Positions 20,640 through 29,529 of a stretch of DNA of 64,000 nt are shown here, in pieces. Under the pieces are notes generated by a model, which searched no databases, was not told where the DNA came from, and saw only the letters and a program-made list of their open reading frames with translations. Position 1 is the first letter of the stretch. Each line of letters starts with the position of its first letter. Source of the stretch: Agapetus fuscipes (lineage: Eukaryota; Arthropoda; Insecta; Trichoptera; Glossosomatidae). The DNA lies in contig OX637344.1 of NCBI GenBank assembly GCA_951799405.1, positions 2,480,001 to 2,544,000 on the forward strand. The letters run 5' to 3'. A program made the position numbers and the translations under genes.

Positions 20640-21332
20640 TTAGAATTTAAATGATAATTTAATGTGCAACACTGGGAATCGAACCCACTATCTTAAGGAT
20701 GACTAAATAATATCAGAAAATTGAAGTGAATATGAATATATTTTGTATTGTTTGTGTATCAACACTGTAAAAATTCATATTTAAAAAAAAATTATATCTG
20801 ACGATGATTAAAGATCGAAAACGTTTGTAAAATTAAAAATAAATTATTGTATACGTGAAAATATAAAACAGTGTTTAATTTAAATTCTAAAAAATAAATA
20901 AATTATTAAATATAAATACATTTTTCTTTCAGTCAAATATTGATAGACGTAGGTAAGGCTTGATCCGCAAAGTAGATGATTATCTTCCTGCGCCTATTTT
21001 GCATGTAAAACACCTCAAGAGCCTTAATGCCAATGCTACACCTTCGATGGTATACCGGTAAAATGTTGCGTGCAAAAATGTGCAACTAAGATACAAAAAA
21101 AAAAGTGCAAAGGTATTGTATGGGTGTGCAGGGCAGTACTCGGTGAAATTGTCGCCCCGGGCGAAATGTCTGGCCCTCGCGTTAATTATCAGACTGCCCA
21201 CTAACTGCCTGCTTGCGGACCTGTAAATCACAAGAGCAGAGGCGTAACTCTTTGAAATATACTTCACATTTAAAATTTATACTATAACTATCTGTTCAGC
21301 AATGAAACTGATTGGTTTATTTGTTTAAAAAA
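20640..21332. other. Unassigned, with a GC-richer core
   Basis: AT-rich except 21125-21235 (AATTGTCGCCCCGGGCGAAA, GGCCCTCGCGTTAATTATCA). A 95-codon minus-strand ORF (20980-21267) covers that core but shows no recognisable domain. Confidence 0.3.
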
Positions 21333-21450
21333 TGAAAATAACCTTTGTTTTATTCTACTATTATTTTTATTTAAATTTGTTACAAAAACAAACAAAATAA
21401 ACGAGTTGACCGGTTTCGGCCTTTAGGCCATCTTTAGAGTACCTATCTTC
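21333..21450 (-). mobile_element. HHR-PLE terminal fragment
   Basis: Minus strand 21408-21437 has CTAAAGA, T, a perfect GGCC/GGCC stem II with loop TAAA, then GAAAC and CGGTC. It is one base from the hammerhead consensus in the first box (CTGANGA). Downstream A/T-rich sequence (CTCGTTTATTTTGTTTGTTT) resembles the ends of the 49.9-50.4 kb copies. Confidence 0.6.
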
Positions 21451-21659
21451 ATTTGTGTTTGTACTTACTACATAAACTAGTAGATGTCTAAAAGTTATTC
21501 TTAGTTTAAGTCTATCATGTGTAGCCTTAATCCACAGTTGATTGTCTCTTCTACCATATTTTTTTATTCATTCAGTTCTTTTTATTGTACGAACTTAGAT
21601 GTATTGGATAAACAATCAGAAATTAGCATTTATCTTATGAATGCAGGTCTATAATTAAT

Positions 21660-21834
21660 GATCTATAATCTAAGTTGCAAGGATATGTAACATTGAAGAT
21701 TCACATTATATGCATTCTCACAAGTAAACACGAACAAGTTTGCGATTGCACATGCCGCATGTGAACCTACAACATAAAACCCCAAATCTCAAATGAACAT
21801 GCACCCTGCAACTCTTCCCTGAAATAAGAGTGAC
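21660..21834 (-). repeat. Rep245, 5' part deleted
   Basis: ATCTATAATCTAAGTTGCAA to TGAAATAAGAGTGACGAGC. It breaks inside the hairpin region, and another Rep245 follows in the same orientation. Confidence 0.75.
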
Positions 21835-21840
21835 GAGCAT

Positions 21841-22024
21841 CTATTATCTATAATCTAAGAAGCAAAGATGTGTTAACATTAAAAAAATCATATTAATGAT
21901 CATCATATATGTACTTACAAATTAAAAACCGAACATCAAATGAACATAAGCCCAGCAACTTTTTCTGACCTTCCCAGAAACCATTTTTTTACAGCATGGT
22001 TGGTCAGCCTCATGCCAACCAAGG
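21841..22024 (-). repeat. Rep245, internally deleted
   Basis: ATTATCTATAATCTAAGAAG, GAACATAAGCCCAGCAACTT, then the pairing half of the hairpin is deleted (TTCCCAGAAACC), ending at CAGCCTCATGCCAACC. Confidence 0.75.
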
Positions 22025-22159
22025 GAGATTAACATTCAAAGAAATTCTTATGAATTCCAATATTAATTTAGTTAGTTTTTATATTCAAACTGAGAAACTT
22101 CACACCTAACACCACAACAATACAAAAGAACCAAGCTTCGAAAACAGAAAAAAAAAACA

Positions 22160-22405
22160 ATGAGTGCAGATGTTCACACATGCCCGAGGTTAGGCTGCAC
22201 CTCCTCCATACGTCATGCGTTTTTAATTACTGAACAGGCCAGTGGTCGTCAAGCGCGGCCGGCGAGCGTGATTTGTCTGGGCCGCGGGCGCCTGCGCAGG
22301 CGCATGGGCTCGAACACCGGCCCTGCGAAAATGCGAGCGATGAAACGCTTCAATTTATTAGTGTGCGACCTGCAATCCAACTGTATTCGGTTCGGTACAA
22401 CCTAA
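22160..22405 (+). other. GC-rich segment with an 81-codon ORF, unrecognised
   Basis: The ORF starts at an ATG after an A-rich leader and reads MSADVHTCPRLGCTSSIRHA..; its centre is GC-rich and CpG-rich (GGCCGGCGAGCGTGATTTGT, GGCCGCGGGCGCCTGCGCAG). I recognise no domain and no homologue. The openness may simply follow from base composition; a CpG-rich regulatory segment is as likely as a gene. Confidence 0.25.
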
Positions 22406-22551
22406 ATGCAAGAGTCGAACTAAAACATTTTTTTTGTTCACTTTCCTAGTTTTTTTCTGTGTATGTTTGACGGAAAGCCGACCCCCTTACCTGTAAAAGT
22501 AAATAAGTATGCGCCTCCACATTTCGAAAGCGTCAATTTTTCTTTATTTCT

Positions 22552-22915
22552 TATTGTTCCTTGACTTATAGGTTGGTATGCGGCTGACCACCCATCCTGT
22601 AGAAAATGGTTCACTTTGCCAATGTCACCCCTGTGTCAGGGAAGGTGTGTCGGCAAAAGTTGTAGGGCTTATGTTCATTTGAGGTTTGGATTTTATTTGT
22701 AAGTACACATTCAGCATTCGTAAGCGCGAACTACACGTGTTTGTTTTTGGGCATACATTTGAGAGCTTCAAATGAATATATCCTTGCAACTAAGATTATA
22801 GATTAGATTATTATATCCCCAGGAGATGAAAGAAGTGCGCAACGTTGGAACAAACTGAAGACACAGTTTCGGTAGTACTGGCCACCCTTAGCGTAATAAC
22901 GGCTGGATACAGTTA
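22552..22915 (+). repeat. Rep245 followed by LINE-W-related ORF end
   Basis: 22552-22812 is Rep245 (GTTCCTTGACTTATAGGTTG to TTATAGATTAGATTA) with a duplicated GGTGTGTCGG in the body. 22822-22915 matches the C-terminal codons and stop of a LINE-W relative (GAGATGAAAGAAGTGCG, TACTGGCCACCCTTAGCG). Two separate insertions. Confidence 0.75.
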
Positions 22916-23480
22916 CAATTATAGCGTGAATGTGAAGTGATGCTAAATTCGCATCCACAAGATGAGTTATAGATTCATATGTAAACTGAAAGTGTTATTC
23001 ATGCAGTTGGAGAGAGAGGGTGGTAGAGTTAATTGGTTCAGAGTGAGCGAGACACACTGGACCATAAAGCATCCTGTAATTATGAACGTGTGCATCTTTA
23101 AAAATTAAAAATACGTGTTGAGATATTTATGGGCGAGTTGTTTATTTGACGATTTATTATTTGGTTATGATGAGAATGAAGTGTGCGCTCTGGAAATGCA
23201 TTATTCCGTGCGAGATATGTTGAGAGGATACAATTTTTTCCGAAAGCAATTAAAATTATTTCGACATCAGTAAATGTAAAACATTTCTTTATACGAGTAA
23301 TACATTTTTAGATTATATTGATTTCTTGTTAGATGGATTGTGGAACAGATTTATTTTAACAAAAGAGTAGAGTCTTACGCCAACCAATTTTCTTGTCGTA
23401 GAGTTTTCCCTATTCCCGAACAAAAATGTTTTTTTCTCGCTGTTACGCTACGAGATCAGTGTTAGACAGGAAACACTTTC
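22916..23480. other. Unassigned
   Basis: No family or coding signature. A short Rep245 hairpin fragment (CCCTGAAACAGGGGTGACA) sits just beyond, at 23502-23524. Confidence 0.35.
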
Positions 23481-23677
23481 TAAATCAAGCTCTTTCCAAA
23501 TTTCCCTGAAACAGGGGTGACAAAAATGATTTTGAATTTAGGACTTTTTCTCTACATACGCCACACTTTTATCAATGGGATTACGGTCCTTAGCAACCAA
23601 AAAAACAACGTTTTTTTGCCTTTTCTTAGGCAACCCGGCAGTGAGACGTCACAAATTAGCCCATGTCAATTCACTTC

Positions 23678-23927
23678 TATAATCTATAATCTAAGTTGCA
23701 AGGATACATTCATTCAAAGCTCTCAGATGTATGCCCACAAACAAACACGTGTAGTTCGCGCTTACAAATGCTGATTGTGTACTTACAAATAAAATTCAAA
23801 CCTCAAATGAACATAAGCCCCACAACTTTTGCCGATCTTCCCTGAAACAGGGGTGACACTGGCAAAGTGAACCATATTTTACAGTATGGGTGGTCAGCCT
23901 CATACCAACCTATAAGTCAAGGACTTG
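23678..23927 (-). repeat. Rep245, full length
   Basis: CTATAATCTATAATCTAAG to CAACCTATAAGTCAAGGAC, good match throughout. The next copy follows within a few bases in the same orientation. Confidence 0.85.
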
Positions 23928-23934
23928 CAGACCC

Positions 23935-24485
23935 ATAATGTACAATCTAAGTTGCAAAGATGTATTAAAATTTAAAATTCATATTAAATGCATGCCCGCA
24001 AACAGGCACGTGTAAGTTCGCGCTTACAAATGCTGCATGTGTACTTAAAAATTAAAATTCAAACCGCAAATGAACATAATTCTTACAACTTTCGCCAACC
24101 TTCCCTGAAACAGGGGTGACATTGGCCAAGTGAAACCTTTTTTACAGTAAGGGTAGACAGCCTCATAATTTACTTTACTTACTTTCTTCAGCTCAGAAGC
24201 CTTGAAGGCTCAGGGCCTCCCGCACCACAATCCTCCAGGACTCTCTGTCTTGTGCTGCTTCTCTCCATGGTCCCCTCACTCCCAGAACTTCGGCGTCGCC
24301 TTCAACTTTGTCTGCCCACCGCATCCTAGGACGTCCGAGTGGTCTGACACCTGAGGGGGCACCATGCAAGACAGTTCTGATGTTCCTGGAGTCCTCTGCA
24401 CGTACTACATGTTCGGCCCACTGGAGTCTTCTTGATTTCATTACACACATTACCGACAGCCTCATACCAAAGTTAAAACCTCATT
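23935..24485 (-). repeat. Rep245 interrupted by a LINE 3' end
   Basis: The unit runs from AATGTACAATCTAAGTTGC to GACAGCCTCATA (24156-24167), is broken by a 287-bp insertion and resumes at 24455 with the duplicated GACAGCCTCATA, then CCAAAGTT. Confidence 0.85.
24168..24454 (-). mobile_element. 5'-truncated LINE 3' end with 12-bp TSD
   Basis: Minus-strand translation reads VMKSRRLQWAEHVVRAEDSR, HGAPSGVRPLGRPRMRW, ADKVEGDAEVLGV, then DRESWRIVVREALSLQGF and stop, followed by a short tail of AAGT repeats (GAAAGTAAGTAAAGTAAAT). The RRLQWAGHV..GRPRxRWxDxVExDxxxLGV..REAWRxVVxEA pattern is a common LINE C-terminus. GACAGCCTCATA flanks both sides, so this is a clean target-primed insertion into Rep245. 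Confidence 0.9.
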
Positions 24486-24791
24486 ATAAATAATAATAGA
24501 CAGCTATTTTGCATTGTTTAACCTTAAAGCTAATAATTTATTCGTTTTTTTTCTAAACGCAGCCCAATATTTTAGGTATAACCTTTGTTACAAAAAAAAA
24601 CATTGTCAAGGACAGTCGAAACGAAAAAAAACGACAGCCATCCTTTCTTCTGTTGTCAAACAACAAAGAACGGCGATAGACACAATAAGAAATAATGGGC
24701 CGGCCGCCATCTTGCTTGATTACAATTCGAATTTGGAACGTGATCTGTTACCATGGCAACCAAAAAAACAAATGTCTGATGACCGCCGAGC

Positions 24792-25294
24792 CAGTGTTGC
24801 CACCTTAGCCCTTTTGGGGCTAGATCTAGCACTTTTTACTGTAGGTGAACTCGTTGTTTAATGATTTAGCCCGAAAAGGGCTATCTAGCCCTTTTCATTT
24901 ACTTAAAAATATTGTACAAAAATCTGAAATTTGCGCCATGCTAACATCGCGATAACACGAACTTACGCGATTTTCGTCATATATATTGTTTTTTTTTTAA
25001 TAGATACCATTTGTTCGATTATGGCAACATATCTATGGCAACTAAATGATTCTAAACGGAAAATTTGTTAATTTTAGTTTGTAAAATAACTAATATTTTT
25101 AATTTTTTAACCTGATTTTGAAAAAAATTATTGTGATTCAAACTAAAAAATAAATACATAAATGAAATCATTAGTCCAGGTATTTTTTTAAGCCTTTTTT
25201 TTACACCAACTCTTTTTGTGCTCCTTTTAGCCCGATCTAGCCCTTTTTAGCTTCTTCAATTGCCCCCATTACTAAAACTAAGGTGGCAACACTG
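24792..25294. mobile_element. Non-autonomous hAT-like element, 503 bp, perfect 8-bp TSD
   Basis: Terminal inverted repeats CAGTGTTGCCACCTTAG and its exact complement (17 bp), flanked by CGCCGAGC on both sides (24784-24791, 25295-25302). Subterminal copies of TAGCCCTTTT occur near both ends in inverse orientation (for example GGGCTATCTAGCCCTTTT near 24880 and GATCTAGCCCTTTTTAG near 25235), as expected of transposase-binding sites. TIR and TSD length fit the hAT superfamily. No transposase. Confidence 0.9.
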
Positions 25295-25404
25295 CGCCGA
25301 GCTGGTGGAGAGACAGAAGCCGAGAGATCGTGGTGCTAGGGCTCGCAGTGACCTCACACAGCTCTGATATAATAATTTAAGTTGCATTTAAATTATTGTC
25401 GATT

Positions 25405-25505
25405 TATTTCCATTGACGCTACTTTGCCGATGTCATCCCTGTTTCAGGGAAGGTCGGAAAAAGTTGTACGGTTTATCTTCATTTGAGGCTTGGATTTTAA
25501 TTCGA
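25405..25505 (+). repeat. Rep245 central fragment
   Basis: CTTTGCCGATGTCATCCCTG, TTTCAGGGAAGGTCGG to GAGGCTTGGATTTTAATT. Both ends missing. Confidence 0.75.
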
Positions 25506-25589
25506 GTGGACTGAGAAAGAAGCTGATTATGAGGAAGAAAATCATAAATTGAGTCAACAATATACCATATGGTCCAATTGATGGAAGAT

Positions 25590-25848
25590 ATGGAACAGAT
25601 TTGTGAAGAGGAATGCAATTTACCAATCTATTCTGCCTGGCCAGAAACAGGTATTAATATTTTCAATAAATGATTCATTATTGTTTATTTGAATGAATTA
25701 TTCATTAATAATTACCCAGTAACATCTGTTGAACCAGGATCAAAGTTATGGTCAAATGACCCAAGCGGGGATCGAACCAACGTAATTCTATTCCAAATAC
25801 GATAGAAAGATCAGCCCACTTAGTCCCCTCGGCCATAATACCGATTTA
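25590..25848 (-). repeat. SINE-C, Leu/Ser-type tRNA-like head
   Basis: Minus strand begins with TATGGCCGAGGGGACTAAGT (box A-like GGCCGAG..AAGTGG) and box B GGTTCGATCCCCGC. The body contains GGTTCAACAGATGTTACTGG and ends at AATTGCATTCCTCTTCACAA. Other copies: 26.1-26.5 kb (+) and 51.6-51.8 kb (-). Three dispersed copies with the same head and tail make this a SINE rather than a tRNA gene. Confidence 0.75.
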
Positions 25849-25867
25849 TAATTTATTTATATAGATT

Positions 25868-26066
25868 TTCATGAGGCTGACCACCCATACTGTAAAAAAA
25901 TGTTCCCTTTGCCGATGTAACCCCTGTTATAGGGAAGGTCGTCCCTGAAACGAACATAAGCCCTCTAACTTTTGCCAATCTTCCCTGAAACAAGGGTGAC
26001 ATTGGCAAAGTGAACCTTTTTTTACAGTATGGGTGATTAGCCTCATACTGACCTATAAGTCAAAGA
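25868..26066. repeat. Head-to-head pair of Rep245 fragments
   Basis: 25868-25946 is plus-strand (ATGAGGCTGACCACCC to ATAGGGAAGGTCG). 25947-26066 is minus-strand (CCCTGAAACGAACATAAGCC to CTGACCTATAAGTCAAAG). The two meet inside the hairpin region, producing an interrupted palindrome of Rep245 5' ends. Confidence 0.75.
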
Positions 26067-26124
26067 AAAACTGAAGGTCTATATCAGGAAGGCGGTAAAG
26101 AATTATGAATATCTTCGTTGTTTT

Positions 26125-26508
26125 GGCCGAGGTGTCAAGTCGCTATTCTTGACTAGCGTATTTGGAACAGAATAACACTGATCCGAATCACGTCTGACCC
26201 ATTGACGATAACTTCGACCCTGGTTCAACAGATGTCATTGCATGCACACAAGCTTCTGCTTTCGCATGAAGAAAACTGGGGTAGAAGTCTCATCACCACG
26301 GTAGATCCTACTTACGGAATATCAGTAATATTTGTATGAAGACTTGTCAATCCAAGATGGCTGCAAGTGAACAGCTGATTAGTCTTGATACAAATATTAC
26401 CAATATTTGCTAGGTAAAAATTACCGTGGTGATGAGACTTCCAGCCCTGGACATGCAAAAAAAGTTGATTAATTGCATTCCTCTTCCCAATCCTTAAAAA
26501 AAAAAAAA
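26125..26508 (+). repeat. SINE-C (+) with poly-A, interrupted by a MITE
   Basis: The head region GGCCGAGGTGTCAAGTCGCT, CGACCCTGGTTCAACAGATG is followed by GCACACAAGCTTCTG, then the MITE at 26278-26447, then the tail AATTGCATTCCTCTTCCCAA and a 15-base A run. The intact tail order on both sides of the MITE shows that the MITE is younger. Confidence 0.7.
26278..26447. mobile_element. 170-bp MITE in SINE-C
   Basis: Inverted ends share AAGTCTCATCACCACGGTA (26285-26303 and the complement at 26422-26440), preceded by GGGGTAG at the left and ending CCAGCCC at the right, with a further inner pair around ATACAAATATTA. No ORF. TSD not clear, so superfamily not assigned. Confidence 0.7.
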
Positions 26509-26509
26509 A

Positions 26510-27250
26510 ATTCACTGCAACAGCTCCGCGAGCTTTCCGAATTCAAATGCTCACGTGGTCGCTGATTGGTATTTGAGATGGCGTTCGATTTTCAAACGCA
26601 CGCCGAGAAAAACGTCCCATTCCTAACGCTGCTAGTGTTAAAATCTAACACTAGAGATATCACACATTGACACTTTTTATCGTGCTATTGTGAAATGCCT
26701 GAGGTCGGAATCCACCATAACCAACATGGGCGTAACTTTAAAAACATTTTAATATTACTAAATATTTTTTTCTTCATATTGTTATGATTTTACTTTGTGT
26801 TTTTTTAAATTTAATTACGATTTACATTTATTTCGCACGATTTATTTTTCATAATATAGGTTACAATGTACTGTTCACTCTTCACGCTCTGCTTACAGGT
26901 GTTAGCGTTACAATGATCAAAGCGACTCTGTCTGTCCCACAGAATCTTTGCTCGTATACATATGTGCGGCAGAGACGATACTTGCATGTTCGAGAACATG
27001 GTAGATACTGGATAATGGACTATACTAGAGCATTGTTCCACACTATACCAGAGTGTTCACACACCATCAGCGTGCCTAGGCTCACATCAACACGAACTCA
27101 TATTACGTTCGTAACAAAATGATTGAAAAACAATCTTACAATATATATTTAATTTTACGTGAAATTTTGCATTGGCGAAACGAGATTTAATTAGACCTGA
27201 ATATTTATTTTTGCAAATATGATGTCTCTCGAATCAAGTCTTAAAAATAG
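26510..27250. other. Unassigned, includes a 112-codon ORF
   Basis: The plus-strand ORF 26784-27122 begins with a hydrophobic stretch, then has no recognisable domain. Its reverse complement is also open over 76 codons, a composition effect. I do not call it a gene. Confidence 0.3.
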
Positions 27251-27251
27251 A

Positions 27252-27427
27252 CGTAGATGTGGTAAAAACGGTTCACTTTTGTTAATGCCACTTGTGTTTC
27301 TGTGAAAGACGGCAAGAGTTACTGAATTGTTATTCCACGTGTGACAAGCATATATCACAACCTCTTACGTATTCGTTTCTGAGCGTGCATTAAGTGTGAA
27401 TCTTAAAATAATGTTTGCAACTTAAAA
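27252..27427 (+). repeat. Rep245, highly diverged
   Basis: GGTTCACTTTTGTTAATGCC, GACGGCAAGAGTTAC, GAGCGTGCATTAAGTGTGAA, TTTGCAACTTAAAA. Confidence 0.65.
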
Positions 27428-27567
27428 AAAAGACTGCATGCAATTATTGTAGTAATTTTTCATAAAGCTACCTTATCTGTGTACAATTCTACGAAAAATA
27501 TTTAAAAACTAGATATTCTTGTCGTGAAGCTTTTAAAGTTTTGTTACAGAAAATGAACTAACCATAG

Positions 27568-27768
27568 AGATGAACTTGCCAATGTCCCCCCTGTGTCAGG
27601 GAAAGTTGGCAAAAGTTTTAGGGTGTATGTTCATTTGAGGTTTGGATTTTATTTGTAAGCACACATTCAGCATTTGTAAGCGCAAACTACACGTGATTGT
27701 TTGTGGGCATGCATTTGACATGAGCTTTAAATGTTAATATATCTTTGCAACTTAGATTATAGATTACG
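27568..27768 (+). repeat. Rep245, 5'-truncated
   Basis: Starts at AACTTGCCAATGTCCCCCCT, ends TTGCAACTTAGATTATAGATTA. Confidence 0.85.
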
Positions 27769-28074
27769 AATTACGTAAGGAGCGCTTAGTGCCATTACTT
27801 GGTCTAGGTTTCATTGATACTCCACCACTCTGAATACCGAAATTATTCCGCTTCCAAATTTGAAATTAGATTTGGAATAAATTTAAATTCATTCCACGCC
27901 TTCGGCCAATCAGAGAGCGAGCATCTTTAGTTTTTTTTTTTTAATGTGACATTAAAAATTTATTTACTTACCTATCACTAATTTAAATTATCTCAATGCC
28001 AAAATGTATTTACGTTCTTATTTTTAATCTTAGTTTCAAAAATGTCGCGCCATTTTGAGTTTACTTTCCATGTA

Positions 28075-28097
28075 CATACATACATACATACATACAA
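28075..28097. repeat. (TACA)n microsatellite
   Basis: About six TACA units. Confidence 0.85.
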
Positions 28098-28305
28098 ACA
28101 CAAGGTGACACATGTAGGTTTGCGCTTGCAAATGCTGCAGGAGTTTTGCATAAGAAAATGTTGAGCATAAGAAGTGTAGTTTACATAAGAAATGAGAATC
28201 ATTTTGTAAGACCCGCGTAAGTTCGCGCTTAGACATGTTAAATGCAAACAAATAAAAATAAAAACTAAACCTCAAATGAACATAAGCCCTGCAACTCTGG
28301 CCACC

Positions 28306-28572
28306 ATTTCGCTGCCTCAGTTCTTGTTTATCGTATACGCCATTGAGAAAATTTTACATGAGCAATGTTTGCATGTGTAATGGAATAATGTGTCTTATGA
28401 AAACAAGAAATTTATTTAAAAAATATTTAAAAGAACTATCACATTATCGAGTTTTACGGTTTTTCTTAGCTCAGATTGTGTAGAATTTGATTCATAAGAC
28501 AACTGCATGAAAAAGTCATATTTGACAAGGTTGGCGTATACGATAAACAAGAACTGAGGGAGCGATTTGCTG
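28306..28572. mobile_element. MITE-D nested in Rep245
   Basis: Ends TCGCTGCCTCAGTTCTTG and CAAGAACTGAGGGAGCGA with the inner GTATACGCCA/TGGCGTATAC. It is in the inverse orientation to the 4.4-kb copy and otherwise highly similar (CTCAGATTGTGTAGAATTTG shared as complement). Confidence 0.8.
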
Positions 28573-28604
28573 GTGACATTGTCAAAGTAAACCAACTTCT
28601 ATAG

Positions 28605-28853
28605 CAGTGGCAAAGGGTGCCATATAAGCCGGTTCCCATCGGCTTCTTTTTTAAAATGATGTAACAAAGTAGTTATAATAAAGGTACAAAGGTACATAAA
28701 TATAGGTACAAAGTAAAAAAATACATTTAAAACCAAAGAAACAATACGTATTTTTTCCCCATTGAAACCATGCAGTCTACTTTATTATCATTTTTGCATC
28801 ATTTTAAACGGGAAACCGATGGGAATCGGCTTGTATGGCACCCTTCGCCACTG
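28605..28853. mobile_element. 249-bp hAT-like MITE nested in Rep245
   Basis: Inverted ends of ~55 bp: CAGTGGCAAAGGGTGCCATA at the left, the complement of TATGGCACCCTTCGCCACTG at the right. 8-bp flanks TTCTATAG and TTGTATAG (7 of 8 match). CAGTGGC ends plus 8-bp TSD fit hAT. Confidence 0.8.
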
Positions 28854-28896
28854 TTGTATAGTATAGCTATAGGTGGTAAGCCTCGTACCAAGTAAA

Positions 28897-29529
28897 AGAG
28901 TAAACAAAAAATTACATAAAAGGTAATTTAACGAAGTAGGAACATTGAAAAGGGTGCGAAAATAAACATCGTCACCCGGCCGAGTTGCTAGAGAAAACGC
29001 AAACAAATATACAAGATTGAGCTTTGCTTGTTGAGAAAAAAGTTCCGAATTCAAAAATGGTTATCACATAGTCCTGTTCAAACAAATGTTCAAACATTAG
29101 TACATAGCTCCATAATACACAAAGTCTGATTGAAAAATTAGATCATTTTCACAGGATGAGTGGTCAGCCTCATAAGATCAGTTAAAAAAATACGATTTAA
29201 AAAAAAAATTATATCGTTACAAGTCATTTTGTAAAAAAATGACAAAATGGGGGATTTTCTTAGATAGTTACGCATTTCCATGGAACATCTGGAAAAGTCA
29301 AATATTTAAATTTGGAATTGGCCGTTCCATCACGCACGCAGCGCCGCCCAGCGGTCTTAGAGATAGCGCTAGAAAACCGCTCGCTATAATAGCGATAATA
29401 ATATGACGCCATATAAGACAGCCATAAAAATAGACCAGGACATTTCGTAAGTGGTAAGTATATTATACAGCTACAAACTTCCCAGTATAATGAAGGCCAG
29501 TACTAACTTCTATGATACTATAATAATAA
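28897..29529. other. Unassigned
   Basis: No family recognised; 29325-29410 is GC-richer (CGCAGCGCCGCCCAGCGGTC). No convincing ORF. Confidence 0.35.

Larger units (their letters stand above)
28205..28896 (-). repeat. Rep245 carrying two nested DNA elements
   Basis: 28205-28305 (CGCGTAAGTTCGCGCTTAG to GCAACTCTGGCCACC), 28573-28604 (GGTGACATTGTCAAAGTAAA) and 28854-28896 (TATAGGTGGTAAGCCTCGTA) are successive parts of one minus-strand unit. The gaps are MITE-D and a hAT-like MITE. Confidence 0.8.
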
